The notes under the pieces: model-generated
The model's input: only the letters and a program-made list of their open reading frames with translations
Told to the model about the DNA's origin: nothing
Databases searched by the model: none
Made by a program: the position numbers and the translations under genes
Assembly: GCA_977006965.1 (NCBI GenBank)
Contig: OZ345359.1
Span: 806,001-870,000, forward strand
Reading direction: 5' to 3'
Length of the DNA: 64,000 bases
DNA from: Phymatolithon calcareum
Lineage: Eukaryota; Rhodophyta; Florideophyceae; Hapalidiales
Shown: positions 50,260 through 60,688 of the stretch, piece by piece
Layout: each line of letters begins with the position of its first letter
Position numbering within the stretch: position 1 is the first letter of the stretch

Positions 50260-51073
50260 GTGTGCCCTCGTGTCTCTTTAGTCTCAAAAATTCGCTTTTT
50301 CCTCTCTTATGACGTCGCCCGCGCTGGTGTTCCGCTTAACTACCCCAGTTGACTAATGAACTGTCGCTAGGCAATATCTGTTATAACAAACCATCGAGGC
50401 AATAAAAATAACTTCAAGACGCGCTTTGCCAGTAAACGAGCCCAAGGTTCCTGGCCATGCTCGGTTCCCTGACGCAGGGAAAAGCCGTCACCAGCGCACA
50501 AGACGAACTGTCGGTCTGTTTTTGTTTCATAGAGCGGAGTACGAGCACGAGTTTGCCATTCTGAGGAAACTGCGCTCTCCTTTCACAATCGAAGGAGCGG
50601 AACTTGTTTGCTAGACAGATAGAAAGATCCTCGTCTTATTTTCGAAGACATTCCGGCCCTCCGTGCTCCACAGGAGCTGCTCGAAGCTCAAAAATAAGGG
50701 CTCAGTCACTGGCACATTTCGGCATATACAGCTGATCGAGGAAGTTAGAGAGCTGCGCTAAAATTATTCATACAAGATACGCACTACACAGGTGGTATTG
50801 TCTCATCACGTGGGTAGTAGGTATTGTTGTAGTCGACTGAAATTGAGTAAGGAGAAAATCTAGCCTTGGCGACGATCAAGATGTCATAAAGGAAAGCATC
50901 TGACGATCTCCTGCACGGTACATCTTCGAAACCATGTCTGTACTTTTCGAGTGCCGAATATCAATAGTCAACTTTGTTGGAGATCATCACGTTCATGGTA
51001 ATCTCCAACAAAATTGACACACCCCTATGCCATATGTGAGCGAAGCGCAAGGAAAGAACACAGAACAAAACTT
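50260..51073. other. Intergenic, with a 17-bp hairpin at 50968-51017
   Basis: Arms 50968-50984 and 51001-51017 (TCAACTTTGTTGGAGAT) pair with one mismatch around a 16-nt loop. No gene recognised. Confidence 0.5.
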
Positions 51074-52210
51074 TTATGGCCTCATTCTCAAAGCATCCTT
51101 ATCTTGCGCTTGAGAGTCCGGCTCCAACAGTGGTCCCTGCGACAGCTCCGAGTACTCACGTCTGCCAAGAGAACCATCCCACAGCTGCGTCAGTACGCCC
51201 CAGCTTTTGGCACTGAGGATAGTGACTGCAAGCATGCAAGGCACGATATAAAACAGAGCCGGCTGCGCAATTCCAGCTGCCACATTACAGTAGAAGCTCA
51301 CGACGAGTGCGACACAATGGGCTGCAACCCCGCGCGCACACAATCCAGTCCGCAACGGGATGTCTAGTCGGAGGTCCGCTGCAAGAAGGTAAACAAGCAA
51401 AATGACGGGTAGCATGACATCACCAAGCCCCAGAATGGCAAACCCTCCATGTCCGTCCGGAAACTCCAGCTTGGCCGGCAGTGCGAGATTCTGCACGGGC
51501 GTGAACGGAAGTGAGAGCCAGGACGCGACAGCGGCGGCAGGGTTTCGTGGCGCGGTCGTGGCCACCTCGAGCATGACGTTCTTACCAAAAAAGCGTTCTG
51601 AGAAAAAAACGAAAAATACATCGTACGCGAACAACCCGATAAACAATGTCACCGCGACACGCAGACTGTGAACGCGAAACAGCGCGCCGAATAAAATGCA
51701 GGTGAACACGCCGAGCAAATTGTTGGCCATCCAGTGCCCGGAGAACAGCCATATGCTCACGACGGTGAGCGCGACGGGGAGCAAGACGCAGAGCTCCGGC
51801 ACTCCGTCTTCAACTGCGGGGATTGGACATCCAGATTTGCGCAGTACATGTATTGCAAATTCCCCGACCGGCCACAGGAAGAAAATGGCCGCGAAGACGC
51901 TGGAGAGCGCGGTGAAAGCCGTGAGTACCGCGCCAATGGAGCCCAGGAAAAAGAATAGGCCGAGCAAAGTCAGGGTCAGCACAACGGGCGCTACGTAGGC
52001 GCCTATCCCTTCCAGAGTCTGCACGTTCTCGTCGAGGAAACGGTCTGTTAGGGTGACAGAACCGCGTCGCGAGTTGCCGCGCGAGCGGAATGCGGCCTCG
52101 TTTGCGCGGTAGCTCGCGTAGAGGTCCACAGCCAGTACCGTAGCCAGGGCGGAGAGGGTGGACTGCTCGGTGAGCACGGACGCGAGCGCCGCGAGCGGCG
52201 AATTGCCCAT
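51074..52210 (-). CDS. SPP: Signal peptide peptidase (presenilin-type intramembrane aspartyl protease)
   Basis: 378 residues. SPP cleaves leftover signal peptides and other type II membrane segments within the ER membrane. The three signature motifs are present in order: FAYDVFFVFF (first catalytic Asp), LGLGDVMLP (second catalytic Asp in GLGD) and QPALFYIVP (the PAL motif). About nine hydrophobic helices are visible, beginning with LSALATVLAVDLY. The tail is short and has no KKXX signal. ATG 52210 begins MGNSPLAAL. The gene is single-exon and followed upstream by the Tag array on the same strand. SPP and SPPL subtypes cannot be separated by eye, though the absence of a long luminal PA domain favours SPP/SPPL3. 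Confidence 0.95.
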   Translation of the reverse strand: MGNSPLAALASVLTEQSTLSALATVLAVDLYASYRANEAAFRSRGNSRRGSVTLTDRFLDENVQTLEGIGAYVAPVVLTLTLLGLFFFLGSIGAVLTAFTALSSVFAAIFFLWPVGEFAIHVLRKSGCPIPAVEDGVPELCVLLPVALTVVSIWLFSGHWMANNLLGVFTCILFGALFRVHSLRVAVTLFIGLFAYDVFFVFFSERFFGKNVMLEVATTAPRNPAAAVASWLSLPFTPVQNLALPAKLEFPDGHGGFAILGLGDVMLPVILLVYLLAADLRLDIPLRTGLCARGVAAHCVALVVSFYCNVAAGIAQPALFYIVPCMLAVTILSAKSWGVLTQLWDGSLGRREYSELSQGPLLEPDSQAQDKDALRMRP

Positions 52211-52546
52211 GTTACTGGGCTTGTCACGCCCGCTGTGGGCGGACGCTTTGGAATATTGAGGTCAGTGGATGACTGTAATGCAGGCAGTCCCGCCCGTTGG
52301 TGGCGATTCAGCGGTTTCCCGGGCACTCGGACAAGCGATCAGAGAATGCTCATGAAAGGGAACATAGGCGCGCTGCGGATTTCGTGCTCAATCGTGCACT
52401 TCAATAACCTTGATAATTTCTTTTAAATTCAATGCGGTTTTTGACGGAAGAAACAGATGTGAATCGAATCGGAATTATCGCCAAGTACCAAGACGAAAAC
52501 TACGAAAATGAAGAGCACCCCATTACGGATGCATATTTTCAGCGTC

Positions 52547-53200
52547 CTACAGTACTCGCTTCTTTGGGACCACAAACTCTCGGCGCAGTTGCTCGCAACG
52601 ACACCGAAATTCACATCCTTCGATATGGTCATTTACAAGTCCCATCGCCTGCATGAACGCGTACATCGCCGTCGGTCCAATGAAGCTCCACCCTCTCTTC
52701 TTCAGCGCCTTACTCATTGCTTCCGACTCGGCAGTCTTTGTCATCTTGGACCGAGTGTTCTTATCGAACTTGGTCGGTCTGGATTCCTTCGATGGCTCGA
52801 ACTCCCAAACGAATCCTGCCAGAGATCCATATTCCTTCTTCAGCTCCACAGCTCGTTTTGCGTTGTTGATAACAGATTTGATTTTCCGCTTGTGTCGAAT
52901 GATTCCGGCATTTTGCAGAAGGCGATTGACATCCTTATCAGTGTATTTGGACACGATGTTGAAGTCGAAACCATCGAAAGCGGCGCGAAAGTTTTCTCGC
53001 TTTTTTAGAATTGTCAACCAACTGAGACCGGCCTGAAAACCCCCGAGACAAATTTTTTCGAAGAGTTGAATGTCGTCGTCTCGTGGCACACCCCATTCAT
53101 TGTCGTGGTAAGATCTGTACATATCGTCAGTGTTTCCAAGACTGCATCGCACCTTGCCATCTTCGCCCTTCACGGTTCCACTGGGAAGGTTATCTGCCAT
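52547..53200 (-). CDS. tag: DNA-3-methyladenine glycosylase I, tandem copy 1
   Basis: 217 residues. Tag removes 3-methyladenine from alkylated DNA by base excision. The family motifs are intact: YHDNEWGVP with the zinc-binding His, FQAGLSWLTILKKRENFR, NAGIIRHKRKIKSVINNAK, LKKRGWSFIGPT, and GLVNDHIEGCEFRC with the C-terminal zinc-binding His and Cys. The N-terminal zinc Cys is in RCSLGN. It differs from copies 2 and 3 in the linker (KNTRSKMTKT). First of three head-to-tail copies. Its 5' flank resembles those of copy 2 and of the pseudogene at 59.7 kb. Confidence 0.95.
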   Translation of the reverse strand: MADNLPSGTVKGEDGKVRCSLGNTDDMYRSYHDNEWGVPRDDDIQLFEKICLGGFQAGLSWLTILKKRENFRAAFDGFDFNIVSKYTDKDVNRLLQNAGIIRHKRKIKSVINNAKRAVELKKEYGSLAGFVWEFEPSKESRPTKFDKNTRSKMTKTAESEAMSKALKKRGWSFIGPTAMYAFMQAMGLVNDHIEGCEFRCRCEQLRREFVVPKKRVL

Positions 53201-53598
53201 GACGCTATCAACTGCTGAACGTTGCAGCTTTGTAGCTCTGCACCTGAGGGTAGGTTGCTCCTTCCCCTTCGGTCCATATGCGCAAAGTAATTTCTAACAA
53301 ATTCTTGAACTCCAATGGAAACTTTCCATATGCACGGATGTGATACCCAATTGGACGGACACACGCAATGAAGGTCGATCTCCTCAATGTCTAACTAATG
53401 GCAATACCCCGAAGTCATTGCGCGCCACTTTTTATTTCATCACCTACTCCGGAATTTGAGTTAAATATGGTCTGTTCAGTCCCTTGGTTTCGATCCGAAA
53501 GGAACCGAATGGAATCGAATACGAATTAATCGCGAGAGAAAAGGAAACCAAAACGATAACTTTGAAAAAGAAGACCGTACCATTTCCGATGCACGTCT

Positions 53599-54255
53599 TC
53601 AACGTCCTACTCGCTTCTTCGGGACCACAAACTCTCGGCGCAGTTGATCGCAACGACACCGAAATTCACATCCTTCGATATGGTCATTTACAAGTCCCAT
53701 CGCTTGCATGAAGGCATGCATCGTCGTCGGTCCGATGAAGCTCCACCCCCTTTTCTTTAACGCCTTACTCATTGCTTCCGACTCGGCAGTCTTTGTAATC
53801 TTGTACAGATTGTCCTTATCGAACTTGGTTGGTCTGGATTCCTTCGATGGCTCGAACTCCCAAACGAATCCTGCCAGAGATCCATACTCCTCTTTGAGCT
53901 CCACAGCTCGTTTTGCGTTGTTGATGACAGATTCGATTTTCCGCTTGTTTCGAATAATTCCGGCATTTTGCAGAAGGCGATTGACATCTTTGTCGGTGTA
54001 TTTGGACACAACGTTGAAGTCGAAACCATCGAAAGCGGCGCGAAAGTTTTCTCGCTTTTTTAGAATTGTCAACCAACTGAGACCGGCCTGAAATCCCTCA
54101 AGACAAATTTTTTCGAAGAGTTGAATGTCGTCGTCTCGTGGCACACCCCACTCATTGTCGTGGTAAGATTTGTACATATCGTCAGTGTTTCCAAAACTAC
54201 ACCGCACCTTGCCATCTTCACCCTTCACGATTCCACTGGGAAGGTTATCTGCCAT
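53599..54255 (-). CDS. tag: DNA-3-methyladenine glycosylase I, tandem copy 2
   Basis: 218 residues. All catalytic and zinc positions are as in copy 1 (RCSFGN; YHDNEWG; NDHIEGC). The N-terminal half is close to copy 1. The C-terminal half and about 125 bp of 3' flank are essentially identical to copy 3. ATG at 54255 follows the same leader as copy 1. Confidence 0.95.
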   Translation of the reverse strand: MADNLPSGIVKGEDGKVRCSFGNTDDMYKSYHDNEWGVPRDDDIQLFEKICLEGFQAGLSWLTILKKRENFRAAFDGFDFNVVSKYTDKDVNRLLQNAGIIRNKRKIESVINNAKRAVELKEEYGSLAGFVWEFEPSKESRPTKFDKDNLYKITKTAESEAMSKALKKRGWSFIGPTTMHAFMQAMGLVNDHIEGCEFRCRCDQLRREFVVPKKRVGR

Positions 54256-54671
54256 GACGCTATCGGCTGCTGAACGCTGTAGCTTTATAGCTCTGCACCT
54301 GAGGGTAGGTTGCTCCTTCCCCTTCGGTCCATATGAGCAACCAAGTTTCTAACAAATTCTTGAACTCCAATGGAAACCTTCCATATGCACGGATGTGATA
54401 CCCAATAGGACGGAGACTCGCAGTGAAGGTCGATCTCCCCAATGCACATCAAATGGATCCAACGATTGCTCGAGCAATACCCCGAAGTAATTGCGCGCCA
54501 CTTTTTACTTCATCACCTACTTTGAAATTTGAGTGAAATGTGGTATGTTCAGTCCCTTGGTTTCGATCCGAAAGGAACCGAATGGAATCGAATACGAATT
54601 AATCGCGAGAGAAAAGGAAACCAAAACGATAACTTTGAAAAAGAAGACCGTACCATTTCCGATGCACGTCT

Positions 54672-55328
54672 TCAACGTCCTACTCGCTTCTTCGGGACCA
54701 CAAACTCTCGGCGCAGTTGATCGCAACGACACCGAAATTCACATCCTTCGATATGGTCATTTACAAGTCCCATCGCTTGCATGAAGGCATGCATCGTCGT
54801 CGGTCCGATGAAGCTCCACCCCCTTTTCTTTAACGCCTTACTCATTGCTTCCGACTCGGCAGTCTTTGTAATCTTGTACAGATTGTCCTTATCGAACTTG
54901 GTTGGTCTGGATTCCTTCGATGGCTCGAACTCCCAAACGAATCCTGCCAGAGATCCATACTCCTCTTTGAGCTCCACAGCTCGTTTTGCGTTATTGATTG
55001 TCGATTCGATTTTACGCCTGTGTCGAACAATGCCGGCATTTTGCAGAAGGCGATTGACATCCTTGTCGGTGTATTTGGACACAACGTTGAAGTCGAAACC
55101 ATCGAAAGCGGCGCGAAAGTTTTCTCGTTTTTTCAGAACTGTGGACCAGCTAAGACCAGCCTGAAATCCCTCCAAACATATGTTTTCAAAGAGATGAATG
55201 TCATTTTCCTGCGGTACGCCCCACTCAGTATCGTGGTACAATTTGTACAGATCGTTCATATTTCCAAAACTGCATCGCAACGTACCATCTTCACCCTTCG
55301 TGATCCCACTGGGAAGATTATCCGCCAT
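54672..55328 (-). CDS. tag: DNA-3-methyladenine glycosylase I, tandem copy 3
   Basis: 218 residues from ATG 55328, the position aligned with the other copies; the frame upstream has no ATG. The N-terminal half is clearly diverged (KGEDGTLRCSFGNMNDLYKL; YHDTEWGVPQENDIHLFENI), while from about 54993 downward the DNA matches copy 2 nearly exactly. Zinc ligands and the active-site region are conserved, so it should be functional. Its 5' flank differs from those of copies 1 and 2. Confidence 0.95.
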   Translation of the reverse strand: MADNLPSGITKGEDGTLRCSFGNMNDLYKLYHDTEWGVPQENDIHLFENICLEGFQAGLSWSTVLKKRENFRAAFDGFDFNVVSKYTDKDVNRLLQNAGIVRHRRKIESTINNAKRAVELKEEYGSLAGFVWEFEPSKESRPTKFDKDNLYKITKTAESEAMSKALKKRGWSFIGPTTMHAFMQAMGLVNDHIEGCEFRCRCDQLRREFVVPKKRVGR

Positions 55329-56622
55329 GACGCTTTCGGGTGAAAGCGGAGCGACGTGAAAGTAACTCAACTGATAGCTTGGTCTCACCAGTGATCCATC
55401 TGGTTAATAATGTAATGGAGTTTCTACCGTGTGCTTGAATGCCAATGGAATCGAACGTTATGGAGCATGTGCACATGATCCAATAGGACGATGGCGCGCG
55501 ATATGGATCGATTTCAGCACTCTGCAAACGAATCGATTCGTTTGGAGAGCGCTGATGTCGACGTTCGCTGGATGGGGTTCGAATTCGAAATCCATCCATT
55601 GCGAAACACCCAGCTTGTAGCTTCGGCAACGCTCCCAATCTCAAAGAAATCTCGCATCTTCGTTTTATTCAACGCCCTGCTCACCGTATCGTGTCTTTCC
55701 AACCTGTCGGAATAATCGACAATGAGCCTTTGTCTTTCACATGGTTGGCTCTTCGTTGCTTGCACACTTCATTTGGGCCCATGTAGCACGGCATTAGCAT
55801 TCGGCTGAGCGCGTACCCTAGTTTCCACCGATGAAAAAAAATCCGCCGAAGACCTTGACACACTTCTTTCTATTGTCCTCGATCGTGACAACATGAAGTA
55901 GACATTGCTTTCTTGTAGGCAAACTCTGTCAATGTGCATGCCATGTCGTGATTGTGCGTAGATATGTCACTGTTTCGGCAACTGTGGCAACGCATCGTTT
56001 GCAACGATTCCATTCCACATAGTAATAGTCCATGTAAGGACCATTGCTGACAGAGTTGGCACCCATCATCTGTCTTCATAGTATACAAGGGTAAGATGTA
56101 AAACACCGCAAATAAAGCCAGAAGCAAAGCGCGGCTATAGATCACGACCGTTCTTCGTCAACGCGTAAACTGATTTGAACGATAGAGGGGAACATTGTTA
56201 TTCATGCCGCATAGAGGGCATGGTTGCCGAGCATGCATTTTCATACACTACTGGATATCGACCTTCGGTGCCGTGCAGATATGTAGCCTGTGGACAATAC
56301 TGGTAACCGGAACAGGGCTAATAAACCGTGAGTACTGTACTTACCAGGTTGCGGTGCTAATCGGTTGCACTCATCAGTGTAGCAGAAATCATATATCGAA
56401 TTTCTCAATAAAAAGTTTAAAGTTTTCTCAAAAAAGGAAAATATTTTGAAAGTCAAGCCTATCATACAAAAATCAAAGCCCTAGCCGACGGCCGGCACTA
56501 GAACGTCGTCGATCGCGCAGCATAGTGGTCGCGGAAGCTCTCTGTTGAACTATTTGCTACCGTAGCAACTTTGTCACCTCACCGAACGTCCGCACCGCAG
56601 TCGTCAATCAACACCCGCCAAC
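55329..56622. other. Intergenic between the Tag array and RPS13
   Basis: Minus frames at 55514-55765 and 55870-56145 lack an ATG start. The second begins with a hydrophobic segment (ALLLALFAVFYILPL) and is Cys-rich (CQLCQQW; RCHSCRN), but no family is recognised. The last part should hold the RPS13 promoter. Confidence 0.4.
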
Positions 56623-57252
56623 ATGGGGCGGATGCATAGCAAGGGGTAAGTTCTCTGCACTGCCTCCTGTCGTGGTCGTCCGTTTTCTGCGCCATATTGC
56701 CAATGAGGACGTTCACACGCAACAGTCGGCATCGAACCGATTCGCGTGCCTGCGATAAAGCGACGGAATTCTGACGATTAGCGCCCTTTCTTTCTCGCGA
56801 CGCGCGATTATGGCGAATTCGTACACTATAGAAAGGGTATCAGTAAGTCGGCATTGCCTTACAAGCGGAACCCGCCGTCGTGGTTGAAGATCTCCCCGCA
56901 AGAGGTCTGCAATCAAATCTGCAAACTCGCGAAGAAGGGTCTCGTCCCTTCTCAGATTGGTGTGTACTTGCGTGATTCGCAGGGCGTGACCCAGGTGCGC
57001 TCCGTCACTGGAAACAAAATTTTGCGAATCCTCAAGGCGAACGGGCTTGCACCAGACATTCCGGAAGATCTTTACATGCTCATCAAGAAGGCCGTGGCTG
57101 TGAGAAAGCATCTTGACCGCAACCGCAAGGATAAGGATGCCAAATTCCGACTGATTCTTATCGAAAGCCGCATCCACCGCCTTGCACGATATTACAAAAC
57201 TACGAAGCAGGTCCCTGCTAACTGGAAATACGGCCAGACCGTCATTGCATAG
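56623..57252 (+). CDS. RPS13: Ribosomal protein S13 (uS15), two exons
   Basis: 147 residues from exons 56623-56645 and 56832-57252; the intron is 186 bp (GTAAGT...TATAG) after codon 7 plus two bases. A component of the cytosolic 40S subunit. The spliced start MGRMHSKG joins [19 protein letters not shown]. The body is near the eukaryotic consensus: [60 protein letters not shown] and [18 protein letters not shown] very early intron right after the first few codons is common in ribosomal protein genes of intron-poor eukaryotes. Confidence 0.97.
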
Positions 57253-57854
57253 GTGATCACTAATGATGGGGCAACTTGTGCGCCACGTCAGTAGCAGTGT
57301 ATTTGGTTGAGATAAAGGAACTCGCGTGCGACAATCAAGTGCTTGTTTTTATTCTTTACTTTCGTTGCTTGAAGCTGAGGCTTTTGGCTCACAATTTCGC
57401 GTGGTCAATTTATGTTCCGCTTCCCGGAGGTCGTGTGAACAAAGGTTTTCAGCTTCGCCCACTTGCGTAAATGTCTCCCCCGGTTATCAAACCTCCTTGC
57501 GCATCGCGGTTCTTTAGCAAAGCTAAAAGTTGAGCTCTGAAGGTTGTCTCACTCGGGTCATATTACTCCTGCCGTCCTCAACGTTTACATACCAAGAAAC
57601 CGCTTCATCGCCACGCAGCATGCAGCCGAAGATCTTGAGCGTTGGGCTTGTAGCATACCTCAGACAACGTGGCCCAATCAGACACTTGGATTTCAAGTGC
57701 ATCTTTCGCTTAAAAGCCCCACCCGTGGCTGCCGAGAGGAAGCCTTAGCGCTACTGTACCTTCACCTCAACCAGGACTTCCCTGACTCAACTTTCCTCCA
57801 CGAAAAGCAATACTACCAAGACCTTTATCTTCACGCACGCACTTCGCATTCACT
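57253..57854. other. Intergenic upstream of MBF1
   Basis: A frame at 57544-58113 overlaps MBF1 exons 1 and 2 in the exon-2 frame, but its upstream part has no recognisable motif. I treat it as a by-product of the open intron. Confidence 0.5.
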
Positions 57855-58663
57855 ATGCAGACTGGACAGGACTGGGATCGAGGTAAGTGCAGTTGGCGCC
57901 ACGTACGTGCGTCGAGTATGCTCATCCTCTTCGTTGCTAACACGCGTTGTATTTCATTCATTTCACCGGACAGTTGTCATCAGCAAGAACAAGAAGGGCC
58001 GTGGTGGCGGCGGCGGCGGCGGCGGCGGCAGCAGCAGCGGAGGAGGTGGTGGTGGCGGTCCGGCGCCTGGTGAGAAGAAATGTAAGGCGAAATGGCACTC
58101 TCAGCCAACCTGATCAAGTCGATGCCAGTTTTTGCAGTGACTAACACAGCGAAATCTTTTGTTTGTGCTGACTGTACAGTCGCGGCGGGCTCAAACTCTG
58201 CGGGCCGTGCTGTGGGAAACATGGCCAAGTTGGACCAGGAGACCGAAGCGCTTTCTCGTACGTGCGGTTTTCTCATCGTTGTCGAATTGTCAAACTTTTC
58301 ATGCAGATATTCTAACTTTGCATTGTTCTGCTTCTCCCCGAGTAGACAAGAAGGTCGGACTCGGTCTCGGTAAGGCTATCCAGCAAGGACGTGCTGCGAA
58401 GGGACTTACCCAGGCGAAGCTCGCGCAGGCGATCAACGAGAAGCCGGTTGTTATCAATCAATACGAGAATGGCAAGGCAATCCCCAATGGCCAGGTATGT
58501 CGTCCCATTCACAACGGTGTACTTCCCGCACTTTTTTGCCATTTGAGCATCGTGCGCTAACTTTGTATGGACGAATGCACCTTTTTGGTTTGGCTATATG
58601 TAGATCATTGCCAAGATAGAGAGGGCGCTTGGCTGCAAACTGCCGCGCCCCCCGAAAAAGTAA
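57855..58663 (+). CDS. MBF1: Multiprotein-bridging factor 1, five exons
   Basis: 140 residues from exons 57855-57882, 57974-58081, 58180-58257, 58346-58494 and 58604-58663. All four introns (91, 98, 88 and 109 bp) have GT...AG ends. MBF1 is a transcription coactivator that links activators to TBP. Exon 1 gives MQTGQDWDR, the usual N-terminal DWD motif. Exon 4 gives the Cro-type helix-turn-helix (KGLTQAKLAQAINEKPVVIN, then YENGKAIPNGQ) and exon 5 continues AKIERALGCKLP. A Gly/Ser-run linker in exon 2 (GRGGGGGGGGGSSSGGGGGG) replaces part of the usual N-terminal domain. GGC-triplet repeats encode it. Confidence 0.95.
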
Positions 58664-59660
58664 GGTGAACGCGGCTAGGCTGTGGCAGCTGTGGCGAGGC
58701 ACGGTGTTCATGCGCTCTGGCGCTCAGGACATGTAGTGACTCTAGGCGACATTGTTCTGACTCGCCCTTCCACTTGGCTTTGAGAGAGCATTGGAGGCTA
58801 TAGCTGGATGCAATAGTCATGATGGAAAATGGGTAAAGTTTGTTGTTTTATTTGCAGATTGTTAGGAACGTCGATGGGATGGCAAATTGTCCACCGATAC
58901 TGTATCGTCTCGTGTTAGTCGAAATGCATCTGAAGGTGGGTGTATCTTAACTGACTTGAGGAGCTCTGACTCTTCTGCGCAATCGCGGATTCTCAATTGA
59001 TGAATTTTTGAACGAGATGGAGACGTGCCCGCATTGTTTTTCCTTCGCCAGCTGAGAGACCCGCATCTGCGTTTGTAGAGCGCAGTACAATGCACAGTCC
59101 CAAGCAAGTGAACTCAGAGTTGTTGCGGCTGACTCATGCGTAACCGACTGCAGTTGAAAACTGCGTCATGCAAGGGAGATCACTGGGACTGATCAGCTAC
59201 CTGGCTTCTTGTGACGGGTCCACACGTAAACATTCACCGTGCAGCGGTGCTGTTCACGGAACCAGACGGAAGCACAAGCAGCATGGATCTCATTCTCCAG
59301 CAACATTGGGATTGACTGCAAGGAAAACAAAAACCTGTTCCCGGGAGTTGCTGTGGTCAGAGCTGCTTGTTCTTATTTGATTGTCCTAGTCCCAAAGTAC
59401 AGTGCATCATCTGACCGATGTGCCGCAATTTAGTGTGAATTTTCTTCGGAATTCGTTGGTCCCAGGGAAAGGAGTAGTGTTCGTTACCGTTTTTATTCTG
59501 CTACTATGTCGGGATGCATACGCGCTGTTTCTTGCAAATGTTCCGCGCGCATTTCCACGTCCCCCCGTAGAGGGCTTCACCACGAGTTCGCGTTTTTGTT
59601 ATTTCTTAACAAACATGAGCTAAGGTCGGCTCCGTAACAGTCTATTTGCTGAGCACTCAC
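58664..59660. other. Intergenic, nothing recognised
   Basis: Short frames only; no RNA gene seen. Confidence 0.45.
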
Positions 59661-59662
59661 AT

Positions 59663-60290
59663 AGTTAGAAACTGGGTTGCTCATGAGGCCTGAAGCGAGG
59701 GAGCAGCCTACCCCCAGGTGCGGAGCTATAAAGTTGCAAGGTTCTGCAGCCGATAGCGCCATGGCAGATATTCATCCCAATGGAATCGTGAAAAGGCGAA
59801 GATGGCAAGGTGCGATGCAGTTTGGGAATCACCGACGACATGTACCGATCGTACCACGACAATGAGTGGGGTGTGTCGCGAGACGACGATATTCAACTCT
59901 TCGAAAAAATTGTCTCAGGGGACTTCAGGCCGGTCTCAGTTGGTTACAATTCTAAAAAAGCGAGAAAACTTTCGCGCCGCTTTCGATGGTTTCTACTACA
60001 ACGTCCGGTCCAAACACACTGACAAGGATGTCAATCGCCTTTTGGCAGAGGCCGGCATTATTCGACACAAGCAGAAAATCGAATCTGTTATCAACAACGC
60101 AAAACTAGCTGTGGAACTGAGGGAGGAGTATGGATCTCTGGCAGGATTCGTTTGGGAGTTCGAGCCATCGAAGGAATCCAGACAACCAAGTTCGATAAGA
60201 ACACTAGGTACAAGATTACACAGACGGCCGAGTCGGAAGCAATGAGTAAGGCGCTGAAGAAGAGGGGGTGGAGCTTCATTTTGTACCAAG
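59663..60290 (+). pseudogene. tag: Inverted, frameshifted Tag copy
   Basis: A fourth Tag copy on the opposite strand to the array, including about 100 bp of the same 5' flank as copies 1 and 2. ATG 59761 begins MADIHPNGIV, then the frame breaks. YHDNEWGVSRDDDIQLFEKI lies in one frame (59810-60022). LKKRENFRAAFDGF to VWEFEPSKESR lies in another (to 60245). SEAMSKALKKRGWSFI lies in a third (near 60230-60280). The C-terminal zinc-binding NDH...C part is gone. Several separate frameshifts mean it is dead. Confidence 0.95.
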
Positions 60291-60688
60291 CTCCCCTTCG
60301 TGGCATGCAAACTCTCACAACGTTCGCGCTTGTATCTGCTTAGCTCCGCCGCGCAATGCACACTGCGGTGCAACTCCGACCAGCTGATTTACAGCTGTAA
60401 TTGGTATATTACGGATTTTAGCATACAAGAGCTCGGCGGACCCACGTGTCCAACGTCCGGAATTGGGCTCCTGTGCTCTGTACTGGCCAATGAATTTGGG
60501 TACGCAGGCCCTTGAAATGCTTTAAAAAACTGTATTTTTTCGTTGCTCCAACGATGTAGGCAGCCAAACACGCTGTCCACTATCACCCCCATTTGCCAAT
60601 TTCCATCCTCCACACAGCTGGGAATTTTTTAAGTACGCTCTGGCTCACCCGCACCTCAAGAAGTTGAAAGCCGAACTTGCTCACGAAA
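60291..60688. other. Intergenic upstream of FIS1
   Basis: No recognisable feature; should contain the FIS1 promoter. Confidence 0.45.

Noticed and set aside
57544-58113. 189-codon plus-strand ORF
   Set aside because: Its C-terminal part is MBF1 exon 2 read through open introns; the upstream part has no motif.
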